From positions 1,278,082 through 1,342,081 of the forward strand of contig NZ_FOLP01000001.1 in assembly GCF_900112425.1 (NCBI RefSeq): DNA of 64,000 nucleotides, read 5' to 3'. A program made the position numbers and the translations under genes. This stretch comes from Variovorax sp. OK212 (lineage in GTDB: Bacteria; Pseudomonadota; Gammaproteobacteria; Burkholderiales; Burkholderiaceae_C). The notes below the pieces were generated by a model. It was not told the DNA's origin, ran no database searches, and was given only the letters and a program-made list of their open reading frames with translations. Below are positions 47,238 to 55,753 of the stretch, one piece after another. Within the stretch, counting starts at the first letter, position 1. Every line of letters starts with the position of its first letter.

Positions 47238-48253
47238 TGGGCACGCCTTCCTCCGCCGATTTCCAGTCGGCCCTGTTGCGCAAGGCGCGCTGGCACCCGG
47301 TCGAGTTCGTGGTCTGGGCGGTGGCCTTCGCGCTGCCGCTGGTCATGCCGTCGCATTCGCTGCTGGTCAACGAGATCGCCATCGTCGCGCTGTTCGCGAT
47401 GTCGCTCGACCTGATCCTGGGCTACACCGGCATCGTGTCGCTGGGCCATGCGGCCTTCTTCGGCTTCGGTGCGTACGCGGCGGCGCTGTTCGCCAAGCTC
47501 GTCATGCCCGACCCGACCGTGGGCCTGGTGGTGGCGACCGTGCTGTCGGCCGTGCTGGGCCTGGTGGCAAGCGTGACGATCCTGCGCGGCAGCGACCTCA
47601 CGCGGCTGATGGTCACGCTGGGCACCGCGCTGCTGCTGCTCGAGCTCGCCAACAAGCTCGACTGGCTCACCGGCGGCGCCGACGGCCTGCAGGGCGTGGT
47701 CATGGGGCCGGTGCTCGGCCTGTTCGAGTTCGACCTGTACGGCCGCACGGCCGCCTGGTATTCGCTGGCCGTGATGCTGGTGCTGTTCCTGCTGATGCGC
47801 CGGCTGGTTCATTCGCCGTTCGGCGCCACGCTGAAGGCCATTCGCGACAACCGGCTGCGTGCCATGGCCATCGGCATTCCGGTGGTGTCGCGCCTCGCGG
47901 TCATCTACACCATCGCGGCCGGCGTGGCCGGCGCGGCGGGTGCGCTGCTGGCGCAGACCACCGGCTTTGCCTCGCTCGACGTGCTGGCCTTCGACCGCTC
48001 GGCCGATGTGCTGCTGATGCTGGTCATCGGCGGCGTGGGCTGGCTGTATGGCGGCGTGGCGGGTGCCATCGTGTTCAAGCTGCTGCAGACCTGGCTGTCG
48101 GCCGTGACGCCGCAGTACTGGATGTTCTGGATCGGCCTGATCCTGGTGGTGATGGTGCTCACCGGGCGCGAGCGCCTGCTGAAGCCGTGGATGTGGTTCG
48201 GCATGGGCAAGAAGACAGGCAAGACAAAGAGCGCGAAGGGGGGCACGGCATGA
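47237..48253 (+). CDS. livM: LIV-type ABC permease
   Basis: A 338-residue LivM-family permease, about ten helices. Family blocks: DLILGYTGIVSLGHAAFFGF, SPFGATLKAIRDNRLRAMAI (coupling loop), GVAGAAGALLAQTTGFASLD and VIGGVGWLYGGVAGAIVF. Partner of LivH. Overlaps livG by 4 nt. Confidence 0.95.
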   Translation: MGTPSSADFQSALLRKARWHPVEFVVWAVAFALPLVMPSHSLLVNEIAIVALFAMSLDLILGYTGIVSLGHAAFFGFGAYAAALFAKLVMPDPTVGLVVATVLSAVLGLVASVTILRGSDLTRLMVTLGTALLLLELANKLDWLTGGADGLQGVVMGPVLGLFEFDLYGRTAAWYSLAVMLVLFLLMRRLVHSPFGATLKAIRDNRLRAMAIGIPVVSRLAVIYTIAAGVAGAAGALLAQTTGFASLDVLAFDRSADVLLMLVIGGVGWLYGGVAGAIVFKLLQTWLSAVTPQYWMFWIGLILVVMVLTGRERLLKPWMWFGMGKKTGKTKSAKGGTA

Positions 48254-49011
48254 CCGATACCGTGCTTTCCACCCATGGCCTGGTGATGCGCTTCGGCGGC
48301 ATCACGGCCACCAACAACGTGACGATGGAGCTCAAGCGCGGCGCACGCCATGCGCTGATCGGGCCCAACGGCGCGGGCAAGACCACGCTCATCAACCAGC
48401 TCACGGGCGTGCTCACGCCGACCGAAGGCCGCATCACGCTGCTGGGCGAAGACATCACCCGGCTCGCGCCGCACAAGCGCGTGGCGCGCGGGCTGGTGCG
48501 CACCTTTCAGATCAACCAGCTGTTCGATTCGATGACCCCGCTGGAGACGCTGGCGCTCGTCGTGTCGCAGCACCAGGGCATCGGCGCGCAGTGGTGGCGC
48601 CCGCTCGGCGCGAGCAAGGCGATTGCCGAGCGCGCGGCGCAGTTGCTCGAGCAGTTCCACCTGAGCGACGTGGCGCAGCAGCAGGTGAAGCACCTGGCCT
48701 ATGGCAAGCGCCGCCTGCTGGAGATTGCGATTGCGCTGGCCTGCGAGCCGCGCGTGCTGCTGCTCGACGAACCCGTGGCGGGCGTGCCCGCCGGCGAGCG
48801 CGAGGAGTTGCTGCAGACCGTGGCCGCGTTGCCGGCCGACGTGTCGGTGCTGCTGATCGAACACGACATGGACCTGGTGTTCAGCTTCGCCGACCGCATG
48901 ACGGTGCTGGTGAACGGCACGCTGCTGACCGAGGGCGACCCCGAAACCATCGCCAACGATCCGAAGGTGAAAGAGGTCTATCTGGGCCACGGAGAAGCTG
49001 CCCATGTCTGA
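48250..49011 (+). CDS. livG: LIV-type ABC ATPase
   Basis: A 253-residue ATPase. Walker A GPNGAGKTT, Q-loop RTFQINQLFDSMTPLETL, Walker B VLLLDEPVAGVP and switch His in LLIEHDMDLVF. The signature region reads LAYGKRRLLEIAIAL, where LAYG-x-R replaces LSGGQ as is common in LivG proteins. Overlaps livF by 8 nt. Confidence 0.95.
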   Translation: MTDTVLSTHGLVMRFGGITATNNVTMELKRGARHALIGPNGAGKTTLINQLTGVLTPTEGRITLLGEDITRLAPHKRVARGLVRTFQINQLFDSMTPLETLALVVSQHQGIGAQWWRPLGASKAIAERAAQLLEQFHLSDVAQQQVKHLAYGKRRLLEIAIALACEPRVLLLDEPVAGVPAGEREELLQTVAALPADVSVLLIEHDMDLVFSFADRMTVLVNGTLLTEGDPETIANDPKVKEVYLGHGEAAHV

Positions 49012-49708
49012 GCTGCTGCGCATCGAGAACCTGAGTGCGGGCTACGGCGAAGCCGTGGTGCTGCACGACGTGGCGTTCGCGCTCGGCGAGGGCCAGACGC
49101 TGGCGCTGCTGGGCCGCAACGGCACCGGCAAGACCACGCTGATCAACACGCTCGCGGGCGCCACGCGCCAGCACGGCGGCAGCATCACGCTGGGCGGGCA
49201 GGCGCTGCACAAGCTGGCGCCGCACCAGCGCGCGGCGGCCGGCATCGGCTGGGTGCCGCAGGAGCGCAACATCTTCAAGTCGCTCACGGTGCACGAGAAC
49301 CTCACGGCCGTGGAGCGGCAAGGCAAGTGGAACCCGCAGCGCGTGTACGAGATGTTCCCGCGCCTGGCCGAGCGCAAGACCAACCTGGGCACGCAGCTTT
49401 CGGGCGGCGAGCAGCAGATGCTGGCCGTGGGCCGCGCGCTGGTGCTCAACCCCAAGCTGCTGCTGCTCGACGAGCCGCTCGAAGGGCTCGCGCCCATCAT
49501 CGTGGAAGAGCTGCTGCGCGCCATCCGGCGCATCACGCAGGACGAGGGGCTGGCCGCGATCGTCGTGGAGCAGCACCCGCAGGCGATCCTCGCGATTTCC
49601 GACGAAGCCGTGGTGCTCGATCACGGCACCATCGTGCACACCGACCGCGCCGCGACGCTGCGCACCCAGCCGGAAGTGCTCGACCGGCTGCTGGGCGTGG
49701 CACGCTAG
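49004..49708 (+). CDS. livF: LIV-type ABC ATPase
   Basis: A 234-residue ATPase, second motor of the LIV system. Walker A GRNGTGKTT, Q-loop VPQERNIFKSLTVHENL, signature LSGGEQQMLAVGRAL, Walker B LLLLDEPLEGLAP, switch His in VVEQHPQAI. Its TAG stop shares the sequence CTAG with the stop of the converging DsbA-like gene. Confidence 0.95.
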   Translation: MSELLRIENLSAGYGEAVVLHDVAFALGEGQTLALLGRNGTGKTTLINTLAGATRQHGGSITLGGQALHKLAPHQRAAAGIGWVPQERNIFKSLTVHENLTAVERQGKWNPQRVYEMFPRLAERKTNLGTQLSGGEQQMLAVGRALVLNPKLLLLDEPLEGLAPIIVEELLRAIRRITQDEGLAAIVVEQHPQAILAISDEAVVLDHGTIVHTDRAATLRTQPEVLDRLLGVAR

Positions 49709-50370
49709 ACCAGCTCGGCCAGCCGCGCTTTCCAGTCTTCGGCGCGGCCCAGCCACGGGCCGATGTCGATGCGGCTGGCGCGGCCGTCGGCCTGCGACAG
49801 CACGAAGGTCGGGAAGCCCTGGCCGCCCGCGCGCTGGAGGAACTGGCGGCTCGCGGCAATGTGCTGCGCGGTCGCCGCGCCGGACAGGCTCACGTACGCA
49901 TCACCGAAGGCTTTGGCGTCGAAGCCGAGCTCGGCGGCCAGCGCACCGAGCACTTCCACGTCGGCGATGCGCCGGCCCTCGACATAGTGCGCGCGCTGCA
50001 GGCGGTGCACCATGTCCAGCCCGCCGCCTTCGCGCAGCGCCTCGGCCGCGAGGATGGCGGTGGTCGGCGGCTCGGAGTCCATCACCGCATCGGTGTCGCG
50101 CAGCAGGCCCTCGAAGTAGCCTTCGCCGAAAGGCTGGCCCGTCATCTCGGCGATGCGGCGGTCGTGCGGCATCACGTAGTCGCGCCATTGCGGTGTGATC
50201 GCGCGGCGGTTGGCGCCGGTCATCATGCCGCCGCCGTGGAACGCGACGCGCAGGCCGGGCACGCCGCGTGCCGCATCGACCAGCGGCGCGGCGGCGTAGC
50301 ACCAGCCGCACAGCGGGTCGAAGATGTAGTGCAGGGTGGCGCCCTGGCGTTCGTCCGGCGTGTCGTTCAT
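49705..50370 (-). CDS. DsbA-family (FrnE-like) thiol oxidoreductase
   Basis: A 221-residue thioredoxin-fold protein with an inserted helical domain. The active site is CGWC in FDPLCGWCYAAAPLVDAARG; the cis-Pro loop is GFPTFVLSQ. There is no signal peptide, so it should be cytosolic like FrnE. The start may be ATG 50370, overlapping the upstream stop as ATGA, or ATG 50379; GGGAG lies 11 nt or 2 nt upstream respectively. It is coupled to the MBL-fold gene. Probably a disulfide isomerase or oxidoreductase in oxidative stress. Confidence 0.88.
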   Translation of the reverse strand: MNDTPDERQGATLHYIFDPLCGWCYAAAPLVDAARGVPGLRVAFHGGGMMTGANRRAITPQWRDYVMPHDRRIAEMTGQPFGEGYFEGLLRDTDAVMDSEPPTTAILAAEALREGGGLDMVHRLQRAHYVEGRRIADVEVLGALAAELGFDAKAFGDAYVSLSGAATAQHIAASRQFLQRAGGQGFPTFVLSQADGRASRIDIGPWLGRAEDWKARLAELV

Positions 50371-51284
50371 TGCGGCCATTTCATTTCTCCCTTGATGACT
50401 TTCGCGCCGAGTTCCAGCGACGAGGCGTCTTCCAGTGTCGGGTAGCGCTTCTTCATTGCGGCGATCAGCGCGGCGGAGTCCTTGGCCTTGGCGGCTTCGG
50501 TCTCGAAGGCCTTCAGGTAGCCGCGCGTGAACTTCACCGAGGCCGGCGAGTATGGCGCCGAGCCGTTGGCGTTGGGCAGGTAGTGGCCGGGCACCACGGT
50601 CTTCGGGTGCAGCGCCTCGATGCGGCCCAGTGTCTGGATCCAGTCGCGGCGCGACGCGGGCGTTTGCGTGTCGGCCACCCAGACGTGGATGTTGGCCGAG
50701 ACGGGAATGCCACCGACCACGGCCTTCAGCGAAGGAATCCACGCGAAGCTGCGTTCGGGCGTGGGGCCGTCGAGGCCGACGACCTGGATCTTGCGGCCTT
50801 CGAGCACGAGGCTGTTGCCCGTCAGCGGCTCGGGCACGACCAGCGCCTTGGGCGCGTTGTCCTTCAGGATCGGGCCCCAGTGCGCGAGCTTGCCGTCCTT
50901 CGAGGCCTGGATGGCGGCCACGGTCTGCGGCGTGGCGACGATCTTCGCGTCGGGGAAGGCGGCCTGGATCACGTCGAGGCCGAAGTAGTAGTCGGGGTCG
51001 CTGTGGCTGATGTAGACCGTGGTGAGCTTCTTGCCCGTGGCCTTGATCTTCTCTACCAGCGCCTGCGCGTCGTTGCGTTGGAACTGCGCGTCGATCAGCA
51101 CGGCGTCGGTCTGGCCGGTGACGATTTCCGATGACACGGGGAACATCGACCTGGCGCCGGGGTTGTACACGTCGAGCTGGAGCGGCGCGGCGGCCGGGGT
51201 TGCCTGTGCTGCTTGCGCGAGAAGCGGCGCGAGGCTCAGCGTGGTGGCGAGGGCGGCGGCGGACAGGAGGGCTCTGCGGAACAT
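50367..51284 (-). CDS. Exported MBL-fold protein with degenerate metal motif
   Basis: A 305-residue protein with signal peptide MFRRALLSAAALATTLSLAP ... AQAAQA, so periplasmic. The fold is metallo-beta-lactamase-like: VTGQTDAVLIDAQFQRNDAQ (strand-turn before the active site) and TVYISHSDPDYYFGLDVI. Where the superfamily has H-x-H-x-D-H, this has H-S-D-P-D-Y, losing two His. A later His is retained in TVVPGHYLPN. Catalysis with two metals is therefore doubtful. The ATG at 51284 gives a good signal peptide; the longer frame does not. Confidence 0.85.
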   Translation of the reverse strand: MFRRALLSAAALATTLSLAPLLAQAAQATPAAAPLQLDVYNPGARSMFPVSSEIVTGQTDAVLIDAQFQRNDAQALVEKIKATGKKLTTVYISHSDPDYYFGLDVIQAAFPDAKIVATPQTVAAIQASKDGKLAHWGPILKDNAPKALVVPEPLTGNSLVLEGRKIQVVGLDGPTPERSFAWIPSLKAVVGGIPVSANIHVWVADTQTPASRRDWIQTLGRIEALHPKTVVPGHYLPNANGSAPYSPASVKFTRGYLKAFETEAAKAKDSAALIAAMKKRYPTLEDASSLELGAKVIKGEMKWPQ

Positions 51285-51404
51285 AGGGGTCTTTCGTTGG
51301 GGTGACAGCACGGACCCTTCGACTGTAGGTTGCGTGAATTGAATGAAAAACCCGCTCCAAGGCAATGAATAGTTTCGAATTCCGGTCGAATGCGACGCCA
51401 ACCG

Positions 51405-52307
51405 TCAGTCGGTCGCGCAGCGTTCCAGATGCGCGACCAGCAACTGCGCCGACGGCGACAGCGCCGCGTCGCCCCGGAAGCAGATGGCAAAACGCCGCCG
51501 TGCCCAGGCATCGGTCAGCGGCATCAGCCGCAGCCCGAAGGCGTCGGTGAAAGGCCGCGCCACCTCCGCGGGCACCACGCTGATGGCCAGCCCGGCGCGC
51601 ACCACGCGCAGCGCGGCGTCGAAGTTCGACACCAGCACCCGGTACACCAGCGGCTTGCCCGCCACCGCCGCCTCGCGCGCCAGCATGAGCTGCACGGCGC
51701 TCAGCGCGGGCATGCCGACGAACTCATGGTCGAGCACCTGCTCGAAGCGCACATCGTCATGCTGCGCCACCGGGTGCGACGGGTGCGCGACGATGGCCAG
51801 GTGGTCGCAGCGGTAGCTGCGCCGCTCCAGCCCGTCGAGGTCGGCGGCGTCCCAGCACAGGCCGATGGAAGCCACGCCTTCGCGGATGCCGCGCACGATC
51901 TCGGGGCTCACGCGCTCTTCCATGTCGACACGGATGTTGCGGTGGGCCGGGTCCTGCAGGAACCTGGCCACGTCTTCGGCCAGCGACTCGGCCATGACCG
52001 AGGCCGAGGCCAGGATGCGCACATGCCCGCGCGCGCCGCCCGCATAGGCGGCCATGTCGCGCTCGATGCGGTGGGCGCTGCCGAGCATGGCGCGGGCGTG
52101 CTCCAGCAGCGTTTCGCCAGCCGGCGTGGGCACCACGCCGCGGCGCTTGCGCAGCAGCAGCGGCGTGCCCACCGTGTCTTCCAGCTGCGCCAGCCGCTTG
52201 CTGATGGCCGAGCCGACCAGGCTGGCCTGCTCGCCGGCGCGCGCGATGCTGCGGGTTTCACACACGGAGACGAAAAGGCGCAGGGTGGTCAGGTCGAGGT
52301 CGCGCAT
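51405..52307 (-). CDS. LysR-family regulator
   Basis: A 300-residue LysR protein. HTH: LTTLRLFVSVCETRSIARAG, EQASLVGSAISKRLAQLEDT and VGTPLLLRKRRGVVPTPAGE. Effector domain from about residue 90. The ATG at 52307 (MRDLDLTTL) is chosen because family members begin about there and because an upstream ATG at 52340 lies inside a perfect 25-bp palindrome that is better read as operator. It is divergent from the HMG-CoA lyase operon, its probable target. Confidence 0.9.
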   Translation of the reverse strand: MRDLDLTTLRLFVSVCETRSIARAGEQASLVGSAISKRLAQLEDTVGTPLLLRKRRGVVPTPAGETLLEHARAMLGSAHRIERDMAAYAGGARGHVRILASASVMAESLAEDVARFLQDPAHRNIRVDMEERVSPEIVRGIREGVASIGLCWDAADLDGLERRSYRCDHLAIVAHPSHPVAQHDDVRFEQVLDHEFVGMPALSAVQLMLAREAAVAGKPLVYRVLVSNFDAALRVVRAGLAISVVPAEVARPFTDAFGLRLMPLTDAWARRRFAICFRGDAALSPSAQLLVAHLERCATD

Positions 52308-52327
52308 GGTGTTTTTTTGATGTTCCG

Positions 52328-52352
52328 TTTTGGAAGCCATTGGCTTCCAAAA
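52328..52352. promoter_or_regulatory. 25-bp palindromic operator between lysR and HMG-CoA lyase
   Basis: TTTTGGAAGCC-ATT-GGCTTCCAAAA: two perfect 11-bp arms around a 3-bp centre. It lies in the 111-bp gap between the divergent LysR and HMG-CoA lyase genes, 21 bp before the LysR start and 66 bp before the lyase start. It is a strong candidate LysR binding site controlling both. Confidence 0.7.
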
Positions 52353-52418
52353 TATACCTTCTGGATCAGTTCGGAAATTCTAAGATTCCGCCGTACCCCT
52401 CACGACGGAGACAAAGTC

Positions 52419-53381
52419 TTGATTCACGCCTTCCTGCCGCCCCGCGCGGTCGTTCGCGAAGTGGGCCTGCGCGACGGCCTGCAGAGCATTGCCCGCGTGC
52501 TGCCCACCGCACGCAAGCTCGAATGGATCCGCGACGCGCACGCGGCCGGCCAGCGCGAGATCGAAGTGGGCTCCTTCGTGCCCGCGCACCTGCTGCCGCA
52601 GCTGGCCGACACGGCCGAACTGCTGGCCTGTGCCAAGACGCTGCCGGGGCTTTTCGCCTCGGTGCTGGTGCCCAACCTGAAGGGCGCCGAACGCGCCATC
52701 GCGGGCGAGGCCGACCTGATGATCGTGCCGCTGTCGGCCAGCCACGCGCACAGCCTGGCCAACCTGCGCAAGACGCCCGACGAGGTGGTGGCCGAGGTCG
52801 GCCGCATCCGCGCGGCGCGCGACGCGGCGGGCTCCAGGACGCTGATCGACGGCGGCGTGGGCACGGCCTTCGGCTGCACGATCCAGGGCGCGGTCGACCC
52901 CGACGAAGTGCTGCGGCTGATGCAGGCGCTGCTGGACGCCGGTGCCGACCGCGTGAGCCTGGCCGACACCGTGGGCTATGCCGATCCGGCGATGGTGCGC
53001 AGCCTGTTCGAGCGCGCGCTGCGCATCGCGGGCGACCGCCTGTGGTGCGGGCACTTCCACGACACGCGCGGCATGGGGCTCGCCAACGCCTATGCCGCGC
53101 TCGAGGTCGGCATCACGCGCTTCGACGCCTGCCTGGCCGGCATCGGCGGTTGCCCGCACGCACCCGGTGCCAGCGGCAACGTGAACACCGAAGACCTGGT
53201 CTTCATGCTGCAGAGCATGGGCGTGCAGACGGGCGTCGATCTGCCGAAGCTGCTCGACCTGCGCCAGCGCGTGGCCGCGTGGCTCGACGGCGAAACCCTG
53301 CAGGGCACGGTATGGCGCGCGGGCTTTCCCAAGACTTTCGCCGCCGAAGAAGGCGCGGCCGAAGAAGGCGCAGCCGCATGA
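52419..53381 (+). CDS. Hydroxymethylglutaryl-CoA lyase
   Basis: Cleaves HMG-CoA to acetyl-CoA and acetoacetate, or a related 3-hydroxyacyl-CoA. A 320-residue HMGL-like TIM barrel. REVGLRDGLQSI holds the metal Asp and catalytic Arg; GHFHDTRGMGLANAYAAL holds two His ligands; GIGGCPHAPGASGNVNTED is the lyase signature with the catalytic Cys. The start is a TTG at 52419 with GGAG 8 nt upstream; no ATG exists in the right place. The tail repeats AAEEGAAEEGAAA. Overlaps the CoA-transferase start by 4 nt. Confidence 0.92.
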   Translation: MIHAFLPPRAVVREVGLRDGLQSIARVLPTARKLEWIRDAHAAGQREIEVGSFVPAHLLPQLADTAELLACAKTLPGLFASVLVPNLKGAERAIAGEADLMIVPLSASHAHSLANLRKTPDEVVAEVGRIRAARDAAGSRTLIDGGVGTAFGCTIQGAVDPDEVLRLMQALLDAGADRVSLADTVGYADPAMVRSLFERALRIAGDRLWCGHFHDTRGMGLANAYAALEVGITRFDACLAGIGGCPHAPGASGNVNTEDLVFMLQSMGVQTGVDLPKLLDLRQRVAAWLDGETLQGTVWRAGFPKTFAAEEGAAEEGAAA

Positions 53382-54580
53382 GCACGCCCGAACCCAAACG
53401 CCTGCCGCTCTCCGGCATCCGCGTCGTCGAATTCACGCACATGGTCATGGGCCCGACCTGCGGCATGGTGCTGGCGGACCTGGGCGCCGAAGTCATCAAG
53501 GTCGAGCCCATCGAGGGCGACCGCACGCGGCACCTGCTGGGCGCCGGCGCGGGTTTCTTCCCCATGTTCAACCGCAACAAGAAGAGCATCGCGCTCGACC
53601 TGCGGCATCCGCAGGGGCTGGAAGCCGCGCTGCGCCTGTGCGCCACGGCCGACGTGGTGGCGCAGAACTTCAAGCCCGGCACCATGGACAAGTACGGCCT
53701 GGGCTACGCGGCGTTGGGCAAGCTCAACCCGCGCCTCATCTACGTCAACCACACGGGCTTCCTGCCCGGCCCCTACGAGCACCGCACCGCGCTCGACGAG
53801 GTGGTGCAGATGATGGGCGGGCTCGCCTACATGACCGGCCGCCCAGGTGACCCGCTGCGCGCGGGCACCAGCGTGAACGACATCATGGGCGGCATGTTCG
53901 GTGCCATCGGCGCCATCGCCGCGCTGATGCAGCGCATGGAGACGGGCAAGGGGCAGGAGGTGCAGTCGGCGCTGTTCGAGAACAACGTGTTCCTGGTCGG
54001 CCAGCACATGCTGCAGTACGCCATCACGGGGCAGGCGGCGGCGCCGATGCCCGACCGCATCTCGGCGTGGGCGCTGTACGACGTGTTCACCGTGAAGGAC
54101 GGCGAGCAGATCTTCCTGGCCGCGGTGAGCGATGCGCAATGGAAGACCTTCTGCGACGCGCTGGGCTTCGATGACCTCAAGGCCGACCCCGGCCTGGCCA
54201 CCAACAACCAGCGCGTGCGCGTGCGGCACACGCTGCTGGCCGACCTGCGCACGCGGCTCGCGGGGCGCAGCGCCGCGGAGCTCACCGATATCTTCGAATC
54301 GCGCGGCCTGCCGTTCGCGCCGATCCGCCGGCCCGAGGAGCTCTACGACGATCCGCACCTGAAGGCCACGGGCGGCCTGGCCGACATCCGGCTGCCCGAC
54401 GGCGAGCACGCGGGCGAGATGGCGCAGACCACGCTGTTTCCCATCACGCTGGGCGGCGAGCGGCTGGGCGTGCGGCTGCATCCGCCCACGCTGGGCGAGC
54501 ACACGCGCGAGCTGCTGGGCGAGCTGGGCTACGAGGCCGCGCAGATGGACGCGATGCAGGAGGCCCACGCCGTGGCCTGA
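53378..54580 (+). CDS. Class III (CaiB/BaiF) CoA-transferase
   Basis: A 400-residue family III CoA-transferase. Blocks: IRVVEFTHMVMGPTCGMVLA, LGAEVIKVEPIEGDRTRHL, FFPMFNRNKKSIALDLRHPQ, VVAQNFKPGTMDKYGLGY and QEVQSALFENNVFLVGQH. The catalytic Asp falls in the segment after MTGRPGDPLRAG (SVNDIMGGMFGAIGA). It would activate an organic acid, such as a 3-hydroxy-3-methylglutarate-like compound, to the CoA ester that the upstream lyase cleaves. Substrate is inferred from context only. Confidence 0.92.
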   Translation: MSTPEPKRLPLSGIRVVEFTHMVMGPTCGMVLADLGAEVIKVEPIEGDRTRHLLGAGAGFFPMFNRNKKSIALDLRHPQGLEAALRLCATADVVAQNFKPGTMDKYGLGYAALGKLNPRLIYVNHTGFLPGPYEHRTALDEVVQMMGGLAYMTGRPGDPLRAGTSVNDIMGGMFGAIGAIAALMQRMETGKGQEVQSALFENNVFLVGQHMLQYAITGQAAAPMPDRISAWALYDVFTVKDGEQIFLAAVSDAQWKTFCDALGFDDLKADPGLATNNQRVRVRHTLLADLRTRLAGRSAAELTDIFESRGLPFAPIRRPEELYDDPHLKATGGLADIRLPDGEHAGEMAQTTLFPITLGGERLGVRLHPPTLGEHTRELLGELGYEAAQMDAMQEAHAVA

Positions 54581-54622
54581 ACGTTCCTGCGACAGATCAA
54601 CAAAGAAAGAGAGACAAAGAAC

Positions 54623-55615
54623 ATGAACACGATCCACATCCCCTCGAAGCTCACGCGCCGTTCGCTGCTGGGCCTCGGCGCATCCGCCGCCGCGATGACG
54701 GCGTTCCCGGCGCTGGCGCAGGGCTCCGACAAGCCGATCCGCTTCATCCTGCCGATCAGCGCCGGCTCGGGCGTCGACACCATCGTGCGCGCGGCCTCGG
54801 TGGCGCTGGGCAAGAGCCTGGGCCAGCCCGTGGTGATCGAGAACCTGCCGGGCGCGGGCGGCATCACGGGCGCGGCGGCCATCGCCAAGGCGCCGCCGGA
54901 CGGGCTCACGCTGGGCATGGTGTCGAACAACCACGTCATCAACCCGGCGGTCTACAAGAAGATGCCCTTCGACGCGGTGAAGGACTTCACGCCGATCTGC
55001 GTGGTGGGCGCCACGCCGCTGGTGTTCGTGGCCAACCCCAAGCTGCCCGCCAAGAACGTGCAGGAGCTCATCGCGTTGCTGAAGTCGAAGCCGGGCGAGT
55101 TCAACTACGCGTCGTCGGGCAACGGCACCATCCTGCACCTGGCCGACGAGATGTTCATGGACGAGGCGGGCGTGAAGGCGCGGCACATTCCGTACAAGGG
55201 CACCGGGCCGATGATGACGGACATGATCGGCGGCCAGGTCGAGATGGGCGTGGTCGCGCTGCCCGCCGTGCAGCAGCACATCAAGAGCGGCGCGCTGCGC
55301 GCCATCGGCCTGTGCGGCGCCACGCGCTCGGCGGCCGCGCCCGACATCGCGACCATCGCGGAGCAGGGGCTGCCGAACTACGCGGTCGAGGGCTGGTTCG
55401 CGGTGATCGGGCCGGCGAAGATGCCGGCGGTCGACGTGCAGCGCATCCACGACGCCGTGGTCGCGGCCTACACCAGCCCCGACGTGCGCGACGCGATGGA
55501 CAAGCAGGGCAACGTCATCAAGCCCACCACGCCGGAGCAGGCGGCGGCGTATTTCCGCAGCGAGGCCGTGCGCTATGCGGCGCTGGTGAAGAAGGCGAAC
55601 GTCACGATTGAGTGA
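54623..55615 (+). CDS. Bug/TctC-type substrate-binding protein
   Basis: A 330-residue Bug receptor with signal peptide carrying twin Arg (LTRRSLLGLGASAAAMTAFP ... ALAQ), possibly Tat-dependent. Motifs: FILPISAGSGVDTIVRAASV, VVIENLPGAGGITGAAAIAK, APPDGLTLGMVSNNHVINP, HIPYKGTGPMMTDMIGGQVE and IATIAEQGLPN. It follows the lyase and CoA-transferase genes by 42 bp, so the three likely import or sense, activate and cleave one organic acid. Confidence 0.92.
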   Translation: MNTIHIPSKLTRRSLLGLGASAAAMTAFPALAQGSDKPIRFILPISAGSGVDTIVRAASVALGKSLGQPVVIENLPGAGGITGAAAIAKAPPDGLTLGMVSNNHVINPAVYKKMPFDAVKDFTPICVVGATPLVFVANPKLPAKNVQELIALLKSKPGEFNYASSGNGTILHLADEMFMDEAGVKARHIPYKGTGPMMTDMIGGQVEMGVVALPAVQQHIKSGALRAIGLCGATRSAAAPDIATIAEQGLPNYAVEGWFAVIGPAKMPAVDVQRIHDAVVAAYTSPDVRDAMDKQGNVIKPTTPEQAAAYFRSEAVRYAALVKKANVTIE

Positions 55616-55629
55616 AGGTCTTGCGCCTT

Positions 55630-55728
55630 CCCCTCCCGGGGGAAGGCTGGGATGGGGGCAGGCGCCCAACGGGCGCCATGAGGAGTTCGAGGCCGTCGTG
55701 CCCCACCCCGGCCCTCCCCCGGGAGGGG
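55630..55728. repeat. Inverted pair of GC-rich hairpin repeats
   Basis: Two related units face each other between converging genes: plus-strand CCCCTCCCGGGGGA at 55630 with a following GGCTGGGATGGGG, and its counterpart in the opposite orientation ending at 55728 (CCCCTCCCGGGGGA on the minus strand, then GGGCCGGGGTGGGG). A separate hairpin GGCGCCC-AAC-GGGCGCC (55661-55677) lies between. It fills the 138-bp gap and may end transcription from both sides. Confidence 0.7.
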
Positions 55729-55753
55729 AGGGAGAAAGACAAAGACCGGGGAT

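Noticed and set aside
51390..53381. A 663-codon version of HMG-CoA lyase reaching back across the LysR gene
   Set aside because: The extension is antisense to LysR. A TTG with a good ribosome site at 52419 gives the expected family length.
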